A stretch of 32,101 nt of DNA from NCBI RefSeq assembly GCF_014696315.1, contig NZ_JACJPX010000088.1:1-32101 (forward strand), written 5' to 3'. Positions 23,701 to 31,061 of this stretch are shown in pieces. Position numbers and translations under genes: made by a program. A model generated the notes under the pieces. That model ran no database searches. It was not told the DNA's origin and saw nothing but the letters and a program-made list of their open reading frames with translations. Position 1 is the stretch's first letter. Each line of letters opens with the position of its first letter. Source of the DNA: Calothrix membranacea FACHB-236. GTDB lineage: Bacteria; Cyanobacteriota; Cyanobacteriia; Cyanobacteriales; Nostocaceae.

Positions 23701-25929
23701 GCGCCCACTGTGCAAGTTGGGGATGCAGTGCAGGTTAGCGGTACGGTGACGGAATTCCGCCCAGGTGGTAATGCTAATAACTTGACAACTACTCAAATTA
23801 CCAGCCCCTCAATTATCAAACTTTCCAGTGGTAATGCTTTGCCAACTGCAACGATTCTCGGTAAAGACGGTAGAAGCATCCCCACATCGGTAATTGATAA
23901 CGATACTACTGGCAATATCGAAACGGGAACTACCACCTTTGACCCCGCCCAAGATGGGATTGATTTCTACGAAAGCTTAGAAGGGATGCTGGTACAGGTG
24001 AATAATCCTGTTGCAGTTAGCCCGACTAATAATTTTGGGGAAATTTGGGTATTAGCAGATAATGGCGCGAATGCTACCGGACGCACAGCTAGAGGTGGTA
24101 TTGCAGTTAGTGCTAATGATTTTAATCCAGAGCGTATCCAAATTGATGATACTTTATTTACCTCTGGTAGCTCTCCCAAGGTGAATGTCGGTGCAACTTT
24201 CGCCACAATTACAGGCGTGGTTGATTATAACTTTAGTAATTACGAAGTTCTGCCAACTTCCGTAAGTGTGACCGCGGATACTCTCAGCAAGGAAGTTACA
24301 AACCTAACTTCTAGCGCTGACAAATTAACAGTTGCTACCTTCAACGTCGAAAACCTTGACCCTGGCGACCCTGTAAGCAAGTTTCAAAATATTGCCAATA
24401 GAATTGTCAATAACCTGAAATCACCAGATATTATTACTCTGGAAGAAATTCAGGATAATAACGGGGCGACGAATAACGGGGTAGTTGATGCGAGTACAAC
24501 TTACCAAACATTAATTAATGCCATTAAAGCTGCTGGCGGCCCTAGCTACGAATATCGCCAAATTGACCCAGTAAATAACCAAGATGGCGGTGAACCTGGT
24601 GGAAATATTCGCCAAGGTTTCTTATTTAATCTCGATCGCGTGCAGTTTGTCGATCGCGCTGGTGGTACTTCTACTTCTGACACTACAGTTAGCGATGTTA
24701 ATGGTGTACCTACCCTTTCTGCTAGTCCCGGTCGCCTTGACCCCACTAACTCCGCTTTTAATACCAGCCGTAAGCCGTTAGTCGGTGAATTTACTTTCAA
24801 CGGGCAGACTGTTTATATAGTTGGCAATCACTTTAACTCTAAAGGTGGCGACCAACCTTTATACGGGCCAAATCAACCGCCTACCCTCACCAGCGAAACT
24901 CAGCGTCAGCAACAAGCAACAGTGGTGAAAAATTTTGTTGAGAGTATTTTAGCGATCAATCCCAACGCTAATGTAGTAGTAGCGGGTGACTTGAATGATT
25001 TTGAGTTTTCCAAACCTGTCAGCACTTTAGAAAATGCTGGGCTAACTTCCCTCATTGAAACCCTACCCGAAAATGAGCGTTATACCTACAATTTTGAAGG
25101 TAATGCCCAAGTACTTGACCATATCCTTGTCAGTAAGAATCTGCTAAATCAACTCGATGGCTATGATGTAGTACACATCAACTCAGAGTTTGCTGACCAG
25201 GATAGCGACCATGACCCGAGTGTAGCGAGATTTAACATACCAGTACCCAACACCATCAATGGCACATCCGGTAACAATATCCTCCTTGGTACTGACAAAG
25301 TCGATATTATCCGGGGTCTAGGTGGTAACGATATCATCACAGGCAACAAAAACAATGATTTCCTGTATGGTGGTAGCGGTAATGATGCGCTGGAAGGCGG
25401 AGATGGTAACGACAACCTGTATGGTGATGAGGGTAATGATGGTTTGCTAGGTGGAAAAGGTGACGATACCCTGAGTGGTGGTAGCGGGAATGATGCACTA
25501 GAAGGCGGAGATGGTAACGACAGACTGTATGGTGATGTGGGTAATGATGTCTTATTTGGTGGCGATGGCGATGATTGGCTAGTTGGCGGTGAAGGAAGAG
25601 ACTTTTTAACTGGTGGTAGCAATAGTGATCGCTTTTACTTATCTGGAACAGGTGAATTCGATACCATCATCGACTTTAATCCCAGCGTTGACAAAATCGT
25701 CATTTCCAAGTCCGAATTTAGTCTCTCCCAAGTACTCGGTACACTGGATGCTGGTTTATTCCGAACTGGAACCAGGGCGACAACAGAAAGCGATCGCTTT
25801 ATTTATGATCGCATTCGGGGTAATTTATTCTTTGATGCCGATGGTACTGGTAGTACTGGACAAATTCAGATAGGTCAATTATTCAATAGAGCCGCACTCA
25901 CAAGCAATGATATTACTGTGATTGCATAG
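20758..25929 (+). CDS. Large secreted RTX protein: Calx-beta, phytase-like propeller and NucH-type nuclease domains
   Basis: This is a 1723-residue multidomain exoprotein. In order: an N-terminal beta domain (about 1-205, GDVAIVGFNTNNPDSIRFLL) often seen before extracellular nucleases; two Calx-beta domains (about 206-318 and 321-433); a choice-of-anchor-I/esterase-like-phytase propeller (about 434-924, with VITANEGEPNSYG, EPEYIAFSGDGTKAYV, ITANEGDSRNY and GPEPEGVAIG); an OB-like domain (about 925-1180, FYLQDPNPDSSDRTSEGIFV); an endonuclease/exonuclease/phosphatase domain (about 1190-1495, TVATFNVENL, ITLEEIQDN, VGNHFNSKGGD, VVAGDLNDFE, QVLDHILVS, SDHDP); and RTX calcium-binding nonapeptides (about 1525-1625) before a C-terminal secretion-type tail. 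The catalytic motifs look complete. There is no signal peptide, so type I secretion is expected. A likely role is extracellular DNA or organic-phosphate breakdown. Nuclease activity follows the ExeM/NucH family; phytase activity is speculative. Confidence 0.88.
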   Translation: MAPTILNPGDVAIVGFNTNNPDSIRFLLLVDIEADTSFNVTDNGWLSSGGFRTGEGILTYTAPTKIPAGTVLTWVNSGTNNSPGFSSNNPSNFALNVTGDSLIIFTSELANPKLIYALGYNNWSSNATSATTSAEPTVTNGGILVTGTSSVAIPNSNGYYSGSTNSGTQIQLLSAISNPANWTASSTTTNVSVWPSSFTITSSVTPSVNLSVSSNSGTEAGQTVITVTATASSAVTGDQTVDLGVSGTGITPGDYTLSGNKITILNGQTTGSLTFTVVDDALVEGNETATLTISNPSAGITLGTASQNIAITDNDTPTVPTVNLSVSTAAGSEANTTAITVTATASGAVVGNQTVNLGVSGTGITTGDYYLSSNTITIANGQTSGSVTFIVADDAIAEATETAILTISTPSAGIALGNTTSQNITITNNNTSTLQKVGSFTSSVGAEISAFDPESDRLFVVAGITVEIYSVSNTGALTAAGSLTPGFTAPTGSEIIPNSVAVKNGTVAVAYAIRNTTTGAQLSGQVSFFNAANGSFLNSVEVGYLPDMLTFTPDGTKVITANEGEPNSYGQTNSFDPEGSVSIINLANGVANATVQTAGFTAFNSQIDALKAAGVRIFGPNATVAQDVEPEYIAFSGDGTKAYVTLQENNAIAILDIASATITDILPLGVKNHNLPGNGIDASDQDGGINIKNWPVFGLYQPDAIASFTANGQTYYITANEGDSRNYTGFNEEIRVGASGYVLDPTVFPNAATLKQNANLGRLQLTNATGDIDGDGDFDRIEAFGARSFSIWDANGKQVFDSGDQLEQITASKVPTLFNSEGLAAGFDTRSDNKGPEPEGVAIGVINNRTYAFIGLERTGDVIIYEVTNPNKPTFVQYINTPEDIAVEGLTFISAADSPTGKPLLVTTNEVSRTVAVFEVTPPVRISDIQGVSHTSPFNGKTVTNVPGIVIAVAARGFYLQDPNPDSSDRTSEGIFVFTSSAPTVQVGDAVQVSGTVTEFRPGGNANNLTTTQITSPSIIKLSSGNALPTATILGKDGRSIPTSVIDNDTTGNIETGTTTFDPAQDGIDFYESLEGMLVQVNNPVAVSPTNNFGEIWVLADNGANATGRTARGGIAVSANDFNPERIQIDDTLFTSGSSPKVNVGATFATITGVVDYNFSNYEVLPTSVSVTADTLSKEVTNLTSSADKLTVATFNVENLDPGDPVSKFQNIANRIVNNLKSPDIITLEEIQDNNGATNNGVVDASTTYQTLINAIKAAGGPSYEYRQIDPVNNQDGGEPGGNIRQGFLFNLDRVQFVDRAGGTSTSDTTVSDVNGVPTLSASPGRLDPTNSAFNTSRKPLVGEFTFNGQTVYIVGNHFNSKGGDQPLYGPNQPPTLTSETQRQQQATVVKNFVESILAINPNANVVVAGDLNDFEFSKPVSTLENAGLTSLIETLPENERYTYNFEGNAQVLDHILVSKNLLNQLDGYDVVHINSEFADQDSDHDPSVARFNIPVPNTINGTSGNNILLGTDKVDIIRGLGGNDIITGNKNNDFLYGGSGNDALEGGDGNDNLYGDEGNDGLLGGKGDDTLSGGSGNDALEGGDGNDRLYGDVGNDVLFGGDGDDWLVGGEGRDFLTGGSNSDRFYLSGTGEFDTIIDFNPSVDKIVISKSEFSLSQVLGTLDAGLFRTGTRATTESDRFIYDRIRGNLFFDADGTGSTGQIQIGQLFNRAALTSNDITVIA
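25369..25548 (+). repeat. 108-bp duplicated RTX module
   Basis: The block at 25369-25440 (GGTGGTAGCGGTAATGATG onward) recurs at 25477-25548 with few changes, a shift of 108 bp, which equals four nonapeptides. The two copies encode GGSGNDALEGGDGND followed by LYGD. This indicates recent growth of the calcium-binding array. Confidence 0.75.
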
Positions 25930-25937
25930 ATTTGGTG

Positions 25938-25966
25938 GGATGGGTTAGGCGAAGCCTAACCCATCC
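25938..25966. terminator. Perfect 13-bp stem-loop after the exoprotein gene
   Basis: GGATGGGTTAGGC, GAA loop, GCCTAACCCATCC, starting 9 bp after the stop codon. There is no T-run, so a factor-independent terminator is not certain. The same hairpin sequence type is a common dispersed repeat in cyanobacterial genomes. It would at least stabilise the 3' end of the exoprotein mRNA. Confidence 0.55.
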
Positions 25967-26070
25967 TACGAATGATTTATCTGTTGTCAAGCATGATGGT
26001 AATTGCTATAGCAATGTGTTGCTTTACTGTTTTTTGTTAATCTTTATAATTATCAGAAAACAGTTAAAAA

Positions 26071-27387
26071 ATGAAACCTTCTCAATTACCACCAGGAAGC
26101 TTTGGTTTACCATTACTAGGTGAGACGCTTGAATTTGTTGCTGACCCTTACAAATTTGGTAACAAGCGCTATCAGCAATATGGTTCTATCTTTAAAACTC
26201 ATATTGCAGGTAGACCAACTGTGGTGATGATGGGGCCAGAAGCAATTGAGTTTGTGCTTTCCAGCCACATGGAGTATTTTTCCTGGCGTGAAGGATGGCC
26301 TCGGAATTTCAAAATATTATTAGGCGAATCACTTTTTCTTCAAGATGGCGAGGAACACCGCAAAAATCGCCGTCTGATGATGCCGGCTTTACATGGCCCA
26401 GCATTAGCAAATTATGTCGCCACAATGGAAGAAATCACAAGTGGCTATCTTAAAAAATGGCAGAATAAACAAGAATTTACCTGGTTAAGTGAATTTAAAC
26501 AGCTAACATTTGATATTGCTAGTCAGTTATTGTTAGGTACAAGTTCTAGTGCTGAATCTGTGAGACTCAGCCAATTGTTTACTAACCTCACCAATGGGCT
26601 ATTTTCTATTAACCCATTACCGCTACCATTGACAACATTTGGCAGAGCGTTAGCAGCCCGCAATCAAATTTTAGAACATTTGACCCAAGTTATCAGACAA
26701 CGCCAGCAAAACCCTACTAAAGATGCTATTAGTTTATTAATCCAGTCCAAAGATGAGGATGGTAATAGCATGAGTGAAAGGGAAATGATTGCCCAAGCTG
26801 TGCTATTGCTGTTTGCTGGACATGAAACTACAACTTCAATGTTGACTTGGTTATGTGCTGAATTAGCACTTCATCCAGAGGTAAAAGAACGCGCTAGAGA
26901 AGAACAATTACAACTTGCTACTAAAGGTGCTTTGAGTTTAGAACAGTTGGGGCAAATGCCTTATTTAGAGCAAGTTTTATTAGAAGTTGAAAGGTTACAT
27001 CCGCCCGTTGGTGGTGGGTTTCGGGGTGTAATTAAAGACTTTGAATTTAATGGCTTTCATGTGCCAGCAGGTTGGCAATTATTGTATTCAATTGCTGTCA
27101 CCCATAGCTTAGAAAAAGTTTATCCTCAGCCAGAACTCTTTGACCCAGATAGGTTTAGCCCACAACGTCAAGAAAACAAACAATATCCCTTCAGTTTAAT
27201 TGGTTTTGGTGGCGGGCCGCGCATCTGTATTGGTATTGCTTTTGCCAAAATGGAAATGAAAATTATTGCTGCCCACTTGCTACGCAGCTATGATTGGGAG
27301 ATATTGCCTAATCAAAGTTTAGCTACAGTGCGATTGCCCACAAATCACCCCAAAGATGGTTTGCGGGTACGATTTCAACCCCGGTGA
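26071..27387 (+). CDS. Cytochrome P450, CYP120-like
   Basis: This 438-residue haem-thiolate monooxygenase lacks an N-terminal membrane anchor. The N-terminus PPGSFGLPLLGETLEFVADP, followed by GSIFKTHIAGRPTVVMMGPEA, matches the CYP120/CYP26-like group, whose Synechocystis member CYP120A1 hydroxylates retinoic acid. Conserved elements are the I-helix AGHETTTS (about 249-256), the K-helix E-x-x-R in EVERLHPP (about 305-312) and the haem loop FGGGPRICIG with Cys386 as the iron ligand. Redox partners are not encoded nearby; ferredoxin is usual in cyanobacteria. The gene overlaps the next one by 4 bp (GTGA). Substrate is inferred to be a retinoid or similar lipid, with low certainty. Confidence 0.92.
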   Translation: MKPSQLPPGSFGLPLLGETLEFVADPYKFGNKRYQQYGSIFKTHIAGRPTVVMMGPEAIEFVLSSHMEYFSWREGWPRNFKILLGESLFLQDGEEHRKNRRLMMPALHGPALANYVATMEEITSGYLKKWQNKQEFTWLSEFKQLTFDIASQLLLGTSSSAESVRLSQLFTNLTNGLFSINPLPLPLTTFGRALAARNQILEHLTQVIRQRQQNPTKDAISLLIQSKDEDGNSMSEREMIAQAVLLLFAGHETTTSMLTWLCAELALHPEVKERAREEQLQLATKGALSLEQLGQMPYLEQVLLEVERLHPPVGGGFRGVIKDFEFNGFHVPAGWQLLYSIAVTHSLEKVYPQPELFDPDRFSPQRQENKQYPFSLIGFGGGPRICIGIAFAKMEMKIIAAHLLRSYDWEILPNQSLATVRLPTNHPKDGLRVRFQPR

Positions 27388-28163
27388 AATGTGCCATGAC
27401 ACCTCCAATAGATATGAAGTTTTCTGAAGGAATTTGGCAACACCTTCAACAAGCGAAATATTTTGTTGATGACAGCGTTAATTCCTTAACTAACTCAGCA
27501 CAACAAGCAGGACAATCTTTAAAAGAAACTGCAAATCAAGCAACAGATAGAGCAATTAATACAGTTACAACAACCTGGGAACAAGCTAAAGGTTCTGTAG
27601 AGCAAAGTTTGCAAACAGCGGAACAAGTTAAGAGTACAACATCAACAGCAGTACAAACAGCGATCGCATCTTCGATGAATGATTGGCTAGCGCAACACCC
27701 GGCAATTTTTCGGCTAGTGCAAATGCTCAGTTGGGCTGCTAATCATCCTATTATCAGCTGCATCATGCTGGTGTTTATCCTGGCTCTGCTTTGGAGTATT
27801 ATCAGAGCCATCATGCGCTTAATTGAGACAGCCAGTTGGTCAATTCTACGAGTTCCCATCAAATTACTTCAGGCTTTGGCTAAAGTGATTTTTATCTCCT
27901 TTGCTACATTTGGTAGTTTTGCAGTGCAAAAAATTAAAGGTACTCAAGCAAAGGATAAAACATCAGCTATAGTGCCCGTCAATTCGGAAATTATCTATCA
28001 AAGTAAACAGCAAAGATTAGCGGAAATTTCTACGCGATTAGAAGCAATTCAAAAAGAACAGCAGGAACTTTTACGAGAAGCCGCCAGCTTAATTGCTGAT
28101 GACAATAGTGTCACAATAGAAGAGTGGAAATTAAATGGTCATCAAAAGTACACCAGCATTTAA
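27384..28163 (+). CDS. Membrane-anchored helical protein of unknown function
   Basis: This protein of up to 259 residues has three parts. Residues about 20-100 are a polar amphipathic helix rich in Ala, Thr, Gln and Lys with repeating T-x-x-A-x-x-A patterns (SAQQAGQSLKETANQATDRA), like apolipoprotein or LEA-type helices. Residues about 117-185 are hydrophobic, probably one or two membrane passes (HPIISCIMLVFILALLWSII). Residues about 207-240 form a coiled coil (RLAEISTRLEAIQKEQQELL). The GTG start at 27384 overlaps the P450 stop; in-frame ATGs at 27396 and 27414 are alternatives and none has a strong ribosome binding site. Close coupling suggests a partner or membrane tether for the P450, which is inference. 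I do not recognise a named family. Confidence 0.75.
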   Translation: MKCAMTPPIDMKFSEGIWQHLQQAKYFVDDSVNSLTNSAQQAGQSLKETANQATDRAINTVTTTWEQAKGSVEQSLQTAEQVKSTTSTAVQTAIASSMNDWLAQHPAIFRLVQMLSWAANHPIISCIMLVFILALLWSIIRAIMRLIETASWSILRVPIKLLQALAKVIFISFATFGSFAVQKIKGTQAKDKTSAIVPVNSEIIYQSKQQRLAEISTRLEAIQKEQQELLREAASLIADDNSVTIEEWKLNGHQKYTSI

Positions 28164-28247
28164 AGACTTGTGACTAAAAAATAATACTATCGCTCTCTTG
28201 GCAGGGTAGAAGAATACAAGTATGGTCTTCGCTATTAAAAATAGATA

Positions 28248-28347
28248 ATACCAATTTGAAAAAAGAATGTGACAGATTGTAGGGGCAAGGCAATGCCTTG
28301 CCCACTAGAATATACTGATGTGTCGCCAACATTATTTGAATTGGTAT
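28248..28347. mobile_element. MITE-like 100-bp element with central palindrome
   Basis: It is bounded by 9-bp inverted ends ATACCAATT and AATTGGTAT, with further imperfect inverted similarity inside (a GTGACA segment against TGTCGC). The centre at 28283-28303 is a perfect 10-bp palindrome, GGGCAAGGCA, A, TGCCTTGCCC. It encodes nothing. A partial copy of one end lies at 20312. I cannot confirm a target duplication beyond short AT-rich flanks. Confidence 0.6.
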
Positions 28348-28350
28348 AAT
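28342..28350 (+). promoter_or_regulatory. Extended -10 promoter at the MITE edge
   Basis: TGGTATAAT fits the extended -10 consensus TGnTATAAT perfectly. It is formed by the right end of the MITE-like element plus adjoining bases. It lies 22 bp before the dehydratase ATG, which would give a leader of roughly 16 nt. No good -35 is present, as is usual for extended -10 promoters. Confidence 0.5.
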
Positions 28351-28372
28351 TTAATTTCTGGAAGTTCCTTAA

Positions 28373-29365
28373 ATGCAAAAGGATAACTCTGTCACTATAA
28401 ATGATGTGCAAGCAGCCCAAAAGCAGCTTTTGGGTATTGCTCATTTAACACCTGTGCTAACTTCTACAACAGTGAATGAACGTACTCACAGCCAGGTGTT
28501 TTTTAAATGCGAAAATTTTCAACGCACAGGCGCGTTTAAATTTCGGGGTGCGTACAATGCATTAGCACAGCTATCTGCAGCGCAAAAACATAAAGGCGTT
28601 CTCACATTTTCATCGGGAAATCATGCCCAAGCGATCGCACTTGCGGGAAAATTACTCAATATCCCTGCAACTATTGTCATGCCTGATGATGCGCCCGCAG
28701 TCAAGCAAACGGCTACACGCGGTTATGGTGCTGAGATAATTCTCTATAATCGCCACACGACAAACCGGGAAGAACTAGCCCAAAATTTAGCCAGCGATCG
28801 CAATCTCACCCTCATTCCCCCTTACGATCATCCACACATCATTGCGGGACAGGGAACAGCAGCTTTAGAACTGATAACAGAGGTAGGCGAACTAGATTTA
28901 TTACTAGTTCCTTGTGGTGGTGGCGGCTTAATTTCCGGTTGTGCGATCGCAGCTAAAGCACTTTCACCAAACTGTCGAGTGATTGGTGTAGAACCAGAAC
29001 TAGCTGATGATGCTACCCGTTCCTTTCACAGCAAAACTCTGCAAACTGTCACCAATCCTAATACAATTGCCGATGGCGCTCGAACTCCTTACTTGGGGAA
29101 ACTTACCTTCCCCTTAGTGCTGAATTACGTTGATGATATGGTGACAGTTTCAGAATCAGCAATTATCAGTACGATGTTGTTTATTTGGGAACGCTTAAAA
29201 ATCGTTGTTGAACCCACAGGAATACTCGCCGCAGCAGCTTTATTAGCAGGAGTGGTGAAAGCACCAGGCGCGAAAATAGGTGTAATTATTAGTGGTGGAA
29301 ATGTGGATTTAGGACAAATTGGTCGGTTAATGGGGAATGGGGAATGGGGAATGGGTAATGGGTAA
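28373..29365 (+). CDS. PLP-dependent threonine/serine dehydratase or racemase
   Basis: This fold-type II PLP enzyme of 330 residues is of the threonine dehydratase / serine racemase / threo-3-hydroxyaspartate ammonia-lyase group. It shows FKCENFQRTGAFKFRGA with the PLP lysine Lys56, SSGNHAQ (80-86) and the glycine loop CGGGGLISG (about 180-188) that holds the cofactor phosphate. It lacks the C-terminal ACT regulatory domain of IlvA, so it is probably a catabolic or racemase type rather than the isoleucine-pathway enzyme. Exact substrate is undetermined. The end is odd: after SGGNVDLGQIGRL the last residues MGNGEWGMGNG come from a tandem AATGGGG/GGGTAAT repeat that also supplies the stop codon. 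An extended -10 promoter lies just upstream. Confidence 0.87.
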   Translation: MQKDNSVTINDVQAAQKQLLGIAHLTPVLTSTTVNERTHSQVFFKCENFQRTGAFKFRGAYNALAQLSAAQKHKGVLTFSSGNHAQAIALAGKLLNIPATIVMPDDAPAVKQTATRGYGAEIILYNRHTTNREELAQNLASDRNLTLIPPYDHPHIIAGQGTAALELITEVGELDLLLVPCGGGGLISGCAIAAKALSPNCRVIGVEPELADDATRSFHSKTLQTVTNPNTIADGARTPYLGKLTFPLVLNYVDDMVTVSESAIISTMLFIWERLKIVVEPTGILAAAALLAGVVKAPGAKIGVIISGGNVDLGQIGRLMGNGEWGMGNG

Positions 29366-29467
29366 TGGGTAATGGGGAAAGAGATTAAATTATCCATTTT
29401 TCTGAGCGAAGACCATAATTGTATTCTTCCTCCTCTGCTTCCTCTGCTTCCTCTGCTCCCTCTGCTC
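29329..29467. repeat. Short tandem repeats at the 3' end of the dehydratase gene
   Basis: Two blocks are present. AATGGGG/GGGTAAT heptamers (29329-29379) overlap the last codons of the dehydratase, and CCTCTGCTT nonamers (about 29428-29467) follow. The nonamers are the reverse complement of the AGCAGAGG units at 18571-18600, so both loci combine the same two repeat types. Confidence 0.8.
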
Positions 29468-29503
29468 ACCAAAGCCGATGTATATTGTTTTAGTTAAAAG
29501 TCC

Positions 29504-30037
29504 CTAGCTACTTGATGAGGTAGATTCTTCTGGTGATTTGACTATTCTTCTACCCCAAGGTTTCAGTACGGAAATGCCAATAATAGCAAGTACAGATAAA
29601 GTTTGAATTGCACCGCCGATGAGAACGCCTTTGATGTCAAATGTATATAGGGGATTGCTTAATGCTTGCGATCGCTCTATCTCAGAAATACTTGTGGCTG
29701 CATTTAACCAAGGCCCTAACCAAACAGTTCCCGTAGTAATCAACACAACTGTCGCAATCCATTTGACAATTACCCAGTAATGTTTAAAAAATCCCCAAAT
29801 CGTTAACCAACAAAGCAATCCCCCAGTTAGCAAAGATAAGTTAGCTGAGGGAATAATCACGAAATCATCTATTAATTTCAAACTAGCATTGATTGCATAT
29901 AGTTCATCACCGTTAGTAGTATGAGTATTTTTCAATGCGATCGCTACTATGCATAAAGCTGTACCCAACCAAATGCTACCAAAGGCAACATGGGCGGAAA
30001 GTAGCCAGTTTTTCTGCTTAACGTTGAGCTTGGGCAT
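29504..30037 (-). CDS. Four-helix integral membrane protein (DUF2269-like)
   Basis: This 177-residue protein has about four membrane segments (near residues 12-32, 58-80, 86-108 and 135-158). The first contains a conserved-looking histidine in SAHVAFGSIWLGTALC, a pattern found in DUF2269-type predicted membrane proteins whose function is unknown. Histidines of this kind sometimes bind haem or metal, but only one is obvious here. The C-terminus ends in a serine-rich cytoplasmic tail (SPEESTSSSS). The ATG at 30037 is well supported by GGAGG 4 nt upstream. It is convergent with the dehydratase gene and divergent from the phosphatase gene. Family placement is tentative. Confidence 0.7.
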   Translation of the reverse strand: MPKLNVKQKNWLLSAHVAFGSIWLGTALCIVAIALKNTHTTNGDELYAINASLKLIDDFVIIPSANLSLLTGGLLCWLTIWGFFKHYWVIVKWIATVVLITTGTVWLGPWLNAATSISEIERSQALSNPLYTFDIKGVLIGGAIQTLSVLAIIGISVLKPWGRRIVKSPEESTSSSS

Positions 30038-30041
30038 GAAG

Positions 30042-30046
30042 CCTCC
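30042..30046 (-). promoter_or_regulatory. Strong ribosome binding site of the DUF2269-like gene
   Basis: GGAGG on the minus strand, 4 nt before ATG 30037, fixes that start. It is one of the few full Shine-Dalgarno sequences in the window. Confidence 0.6.
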
Positions 30047-30278
30047 AGATTTTCAGATTTTTGATTAATAATTGCTGTCTGCGTCTAGATTCTGTCAATC
30101 TATTGCCACAATCATTCTAGTACTAGCTGAAACCACTAGTTTTGTCTGCAATTTTAAAAGTTGGTGGTTGATTAACTTTTTTGGTTGAATAGTTTGTCCT
30201 AAGGGTACATACGCGATTGGGAGATTGATGGTACTTTATGTTTGCACAAACTCCTCAATCCCAATCGCCATACAAGCT

Positions 30279-30917
30279 ATGACACTCAATTTATATTTAC
30301 TGCGACATGGAGAAACTACTTTTAGTCAAAGTGGTAATTTCTGCGGTGAGACTGATGCGGAGTTGACTGCGGAAGGTTTACAGATGGCGGAGAGTTTCGC
30401 CGATGTTTATCAAAAATTGAAGTGGGAAGCAGTTTATGCTAGCCCGATGAAGCGCACAATAGCAACTGCCAAGCCATTCTGTGATGCTATTGGTATGGAT
30501 ATGCAGTTACGTGATGGACTTAGAGAAGGTAGTTACGGCGAATGGGAAACTAAGAGTAAATCTTTTGTCCAAGAGAATTACGCCCAAAACTATATCAAAT
30601 GGCTAACAGAACCCGCTTGGAATGCGCCCATTGGTGGAGAAACAGCGGTAGATATTGCTAACCGTGCTATGCCTGTAATTGCTGAGATTCAAGAAAAACA
30701 TCCCGAAGGTAATGTTTTAGTAGTTGCCCATAAAGCCACAATTCGGATTCTACTTTGCAGTTTACTAGGGATTGATTTGGGACGCTATCGCTACCGGGTG
30801 AATATTTTAGTTGCGTCAGTAAGTATGGTGAAATTTGATGTTAATGGGCCTTTGTTAGAAATATTAGGCGATCGCCATCATATACCAGATCATCTTCGCT
30901 CTCGCGCAGGAACATAA
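30279..30917 (+). CDS. Histidine phosphatase family protein (phosphoglycerate mutase-like)
   Basis: This 212-residue member of the branch-2-like histidine phosphatase superfamily has LYLLRHGETTFS with the phosphorylated histidine (His10), the arginine in SPMKRTIATA, the acid/base region LREGSYGEWE and the second histidine in VLVVAHKATIRILL. It probably removes phosphate from a small metabolite. Cyanobacterial relatives are often labelled phosphoglycerate mutase, but the specific substrate is not known from sequence. The ATG at 30279 is preferred because the RHG motif normally lies within the first dozen residues. An upstream in-frame start at 30225 would add 18 residues with no domain support. 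Confidence 0.87.
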   Translation: MTLNLYLLRHGETTFSQSGNFCGETDAELTAEGLQMAESFADVYQKLKWEAVYASPMKRTIATAKPFCDAIGMDMQLRDGLREGSYGEWETKSKSFVQENYAQNYIKWLTEPAWNAPIGGETAVDIANRAMPVIAEIQEKHPEGNVLVVAHKATIRILLCSLLGIDLGRYRYRVNILVASVSMVKFDVNGPLLEILGDRHHIPDHLRSRAGT

Positions 30918-30921
30918 GATT

Positions 30922-30995
30922 TAGGGTGCGTTACGGCGATGAGAGGATTTGAAACATAGCGACAATGTGATATCACCGTAACGCTCCATTGATGC
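30922..30995. repeat. 74-bp palindromic repeat, copy 1
   Basis: Begins TAGGGTGCGTTACGGCGATG and ends CCATTGATGC. The outer arms GGTGCGTTACGGCGAT and ATCACCGTAACGCTCC are inverted with two mismatches. It matches the copy at 31880-31953 along its whole 74-bp length in the same orientation. Confidence 0.8.
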
Positions 30996-31003
30996 GGCGG
31001 TGC

Positions 31004-31059
31004 GTTAGGCGCAAGAATAATTATTTTGTGACTAATCATATTAGAAATCAGCGCCTAAC
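31004..31059. repeat. Inverted repeat beside the PIN toxin gene
   Basis: GTTAGGCGC (31004-31012) and GCGCCTAAC (31051-31059) are exact 9-bp inverted repeats, 38 bp apart, ending 2 bp past the vapC stop codon. They could terminate vapC transcription or be the edge of a dispersed element linked to the adjoining 74-bp repeat. Confidence 0.5.
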
Positions 31060-31061
31060 TC

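Noticed and set aside
25161-25622. 153-codon minus-strand frame opposite the RTX repeats
   Set aside because: It is a Ser/Pro-rich reading produced by the glycine/aspartate repeat codons on the other strand.
29125-29472. 115-codon minus-strand frame over the dehydratase end and repeats
   Set aside because: It begins in tandem repeats (GSRGSRGSRG) and runs antisense to the PLP enzyme.
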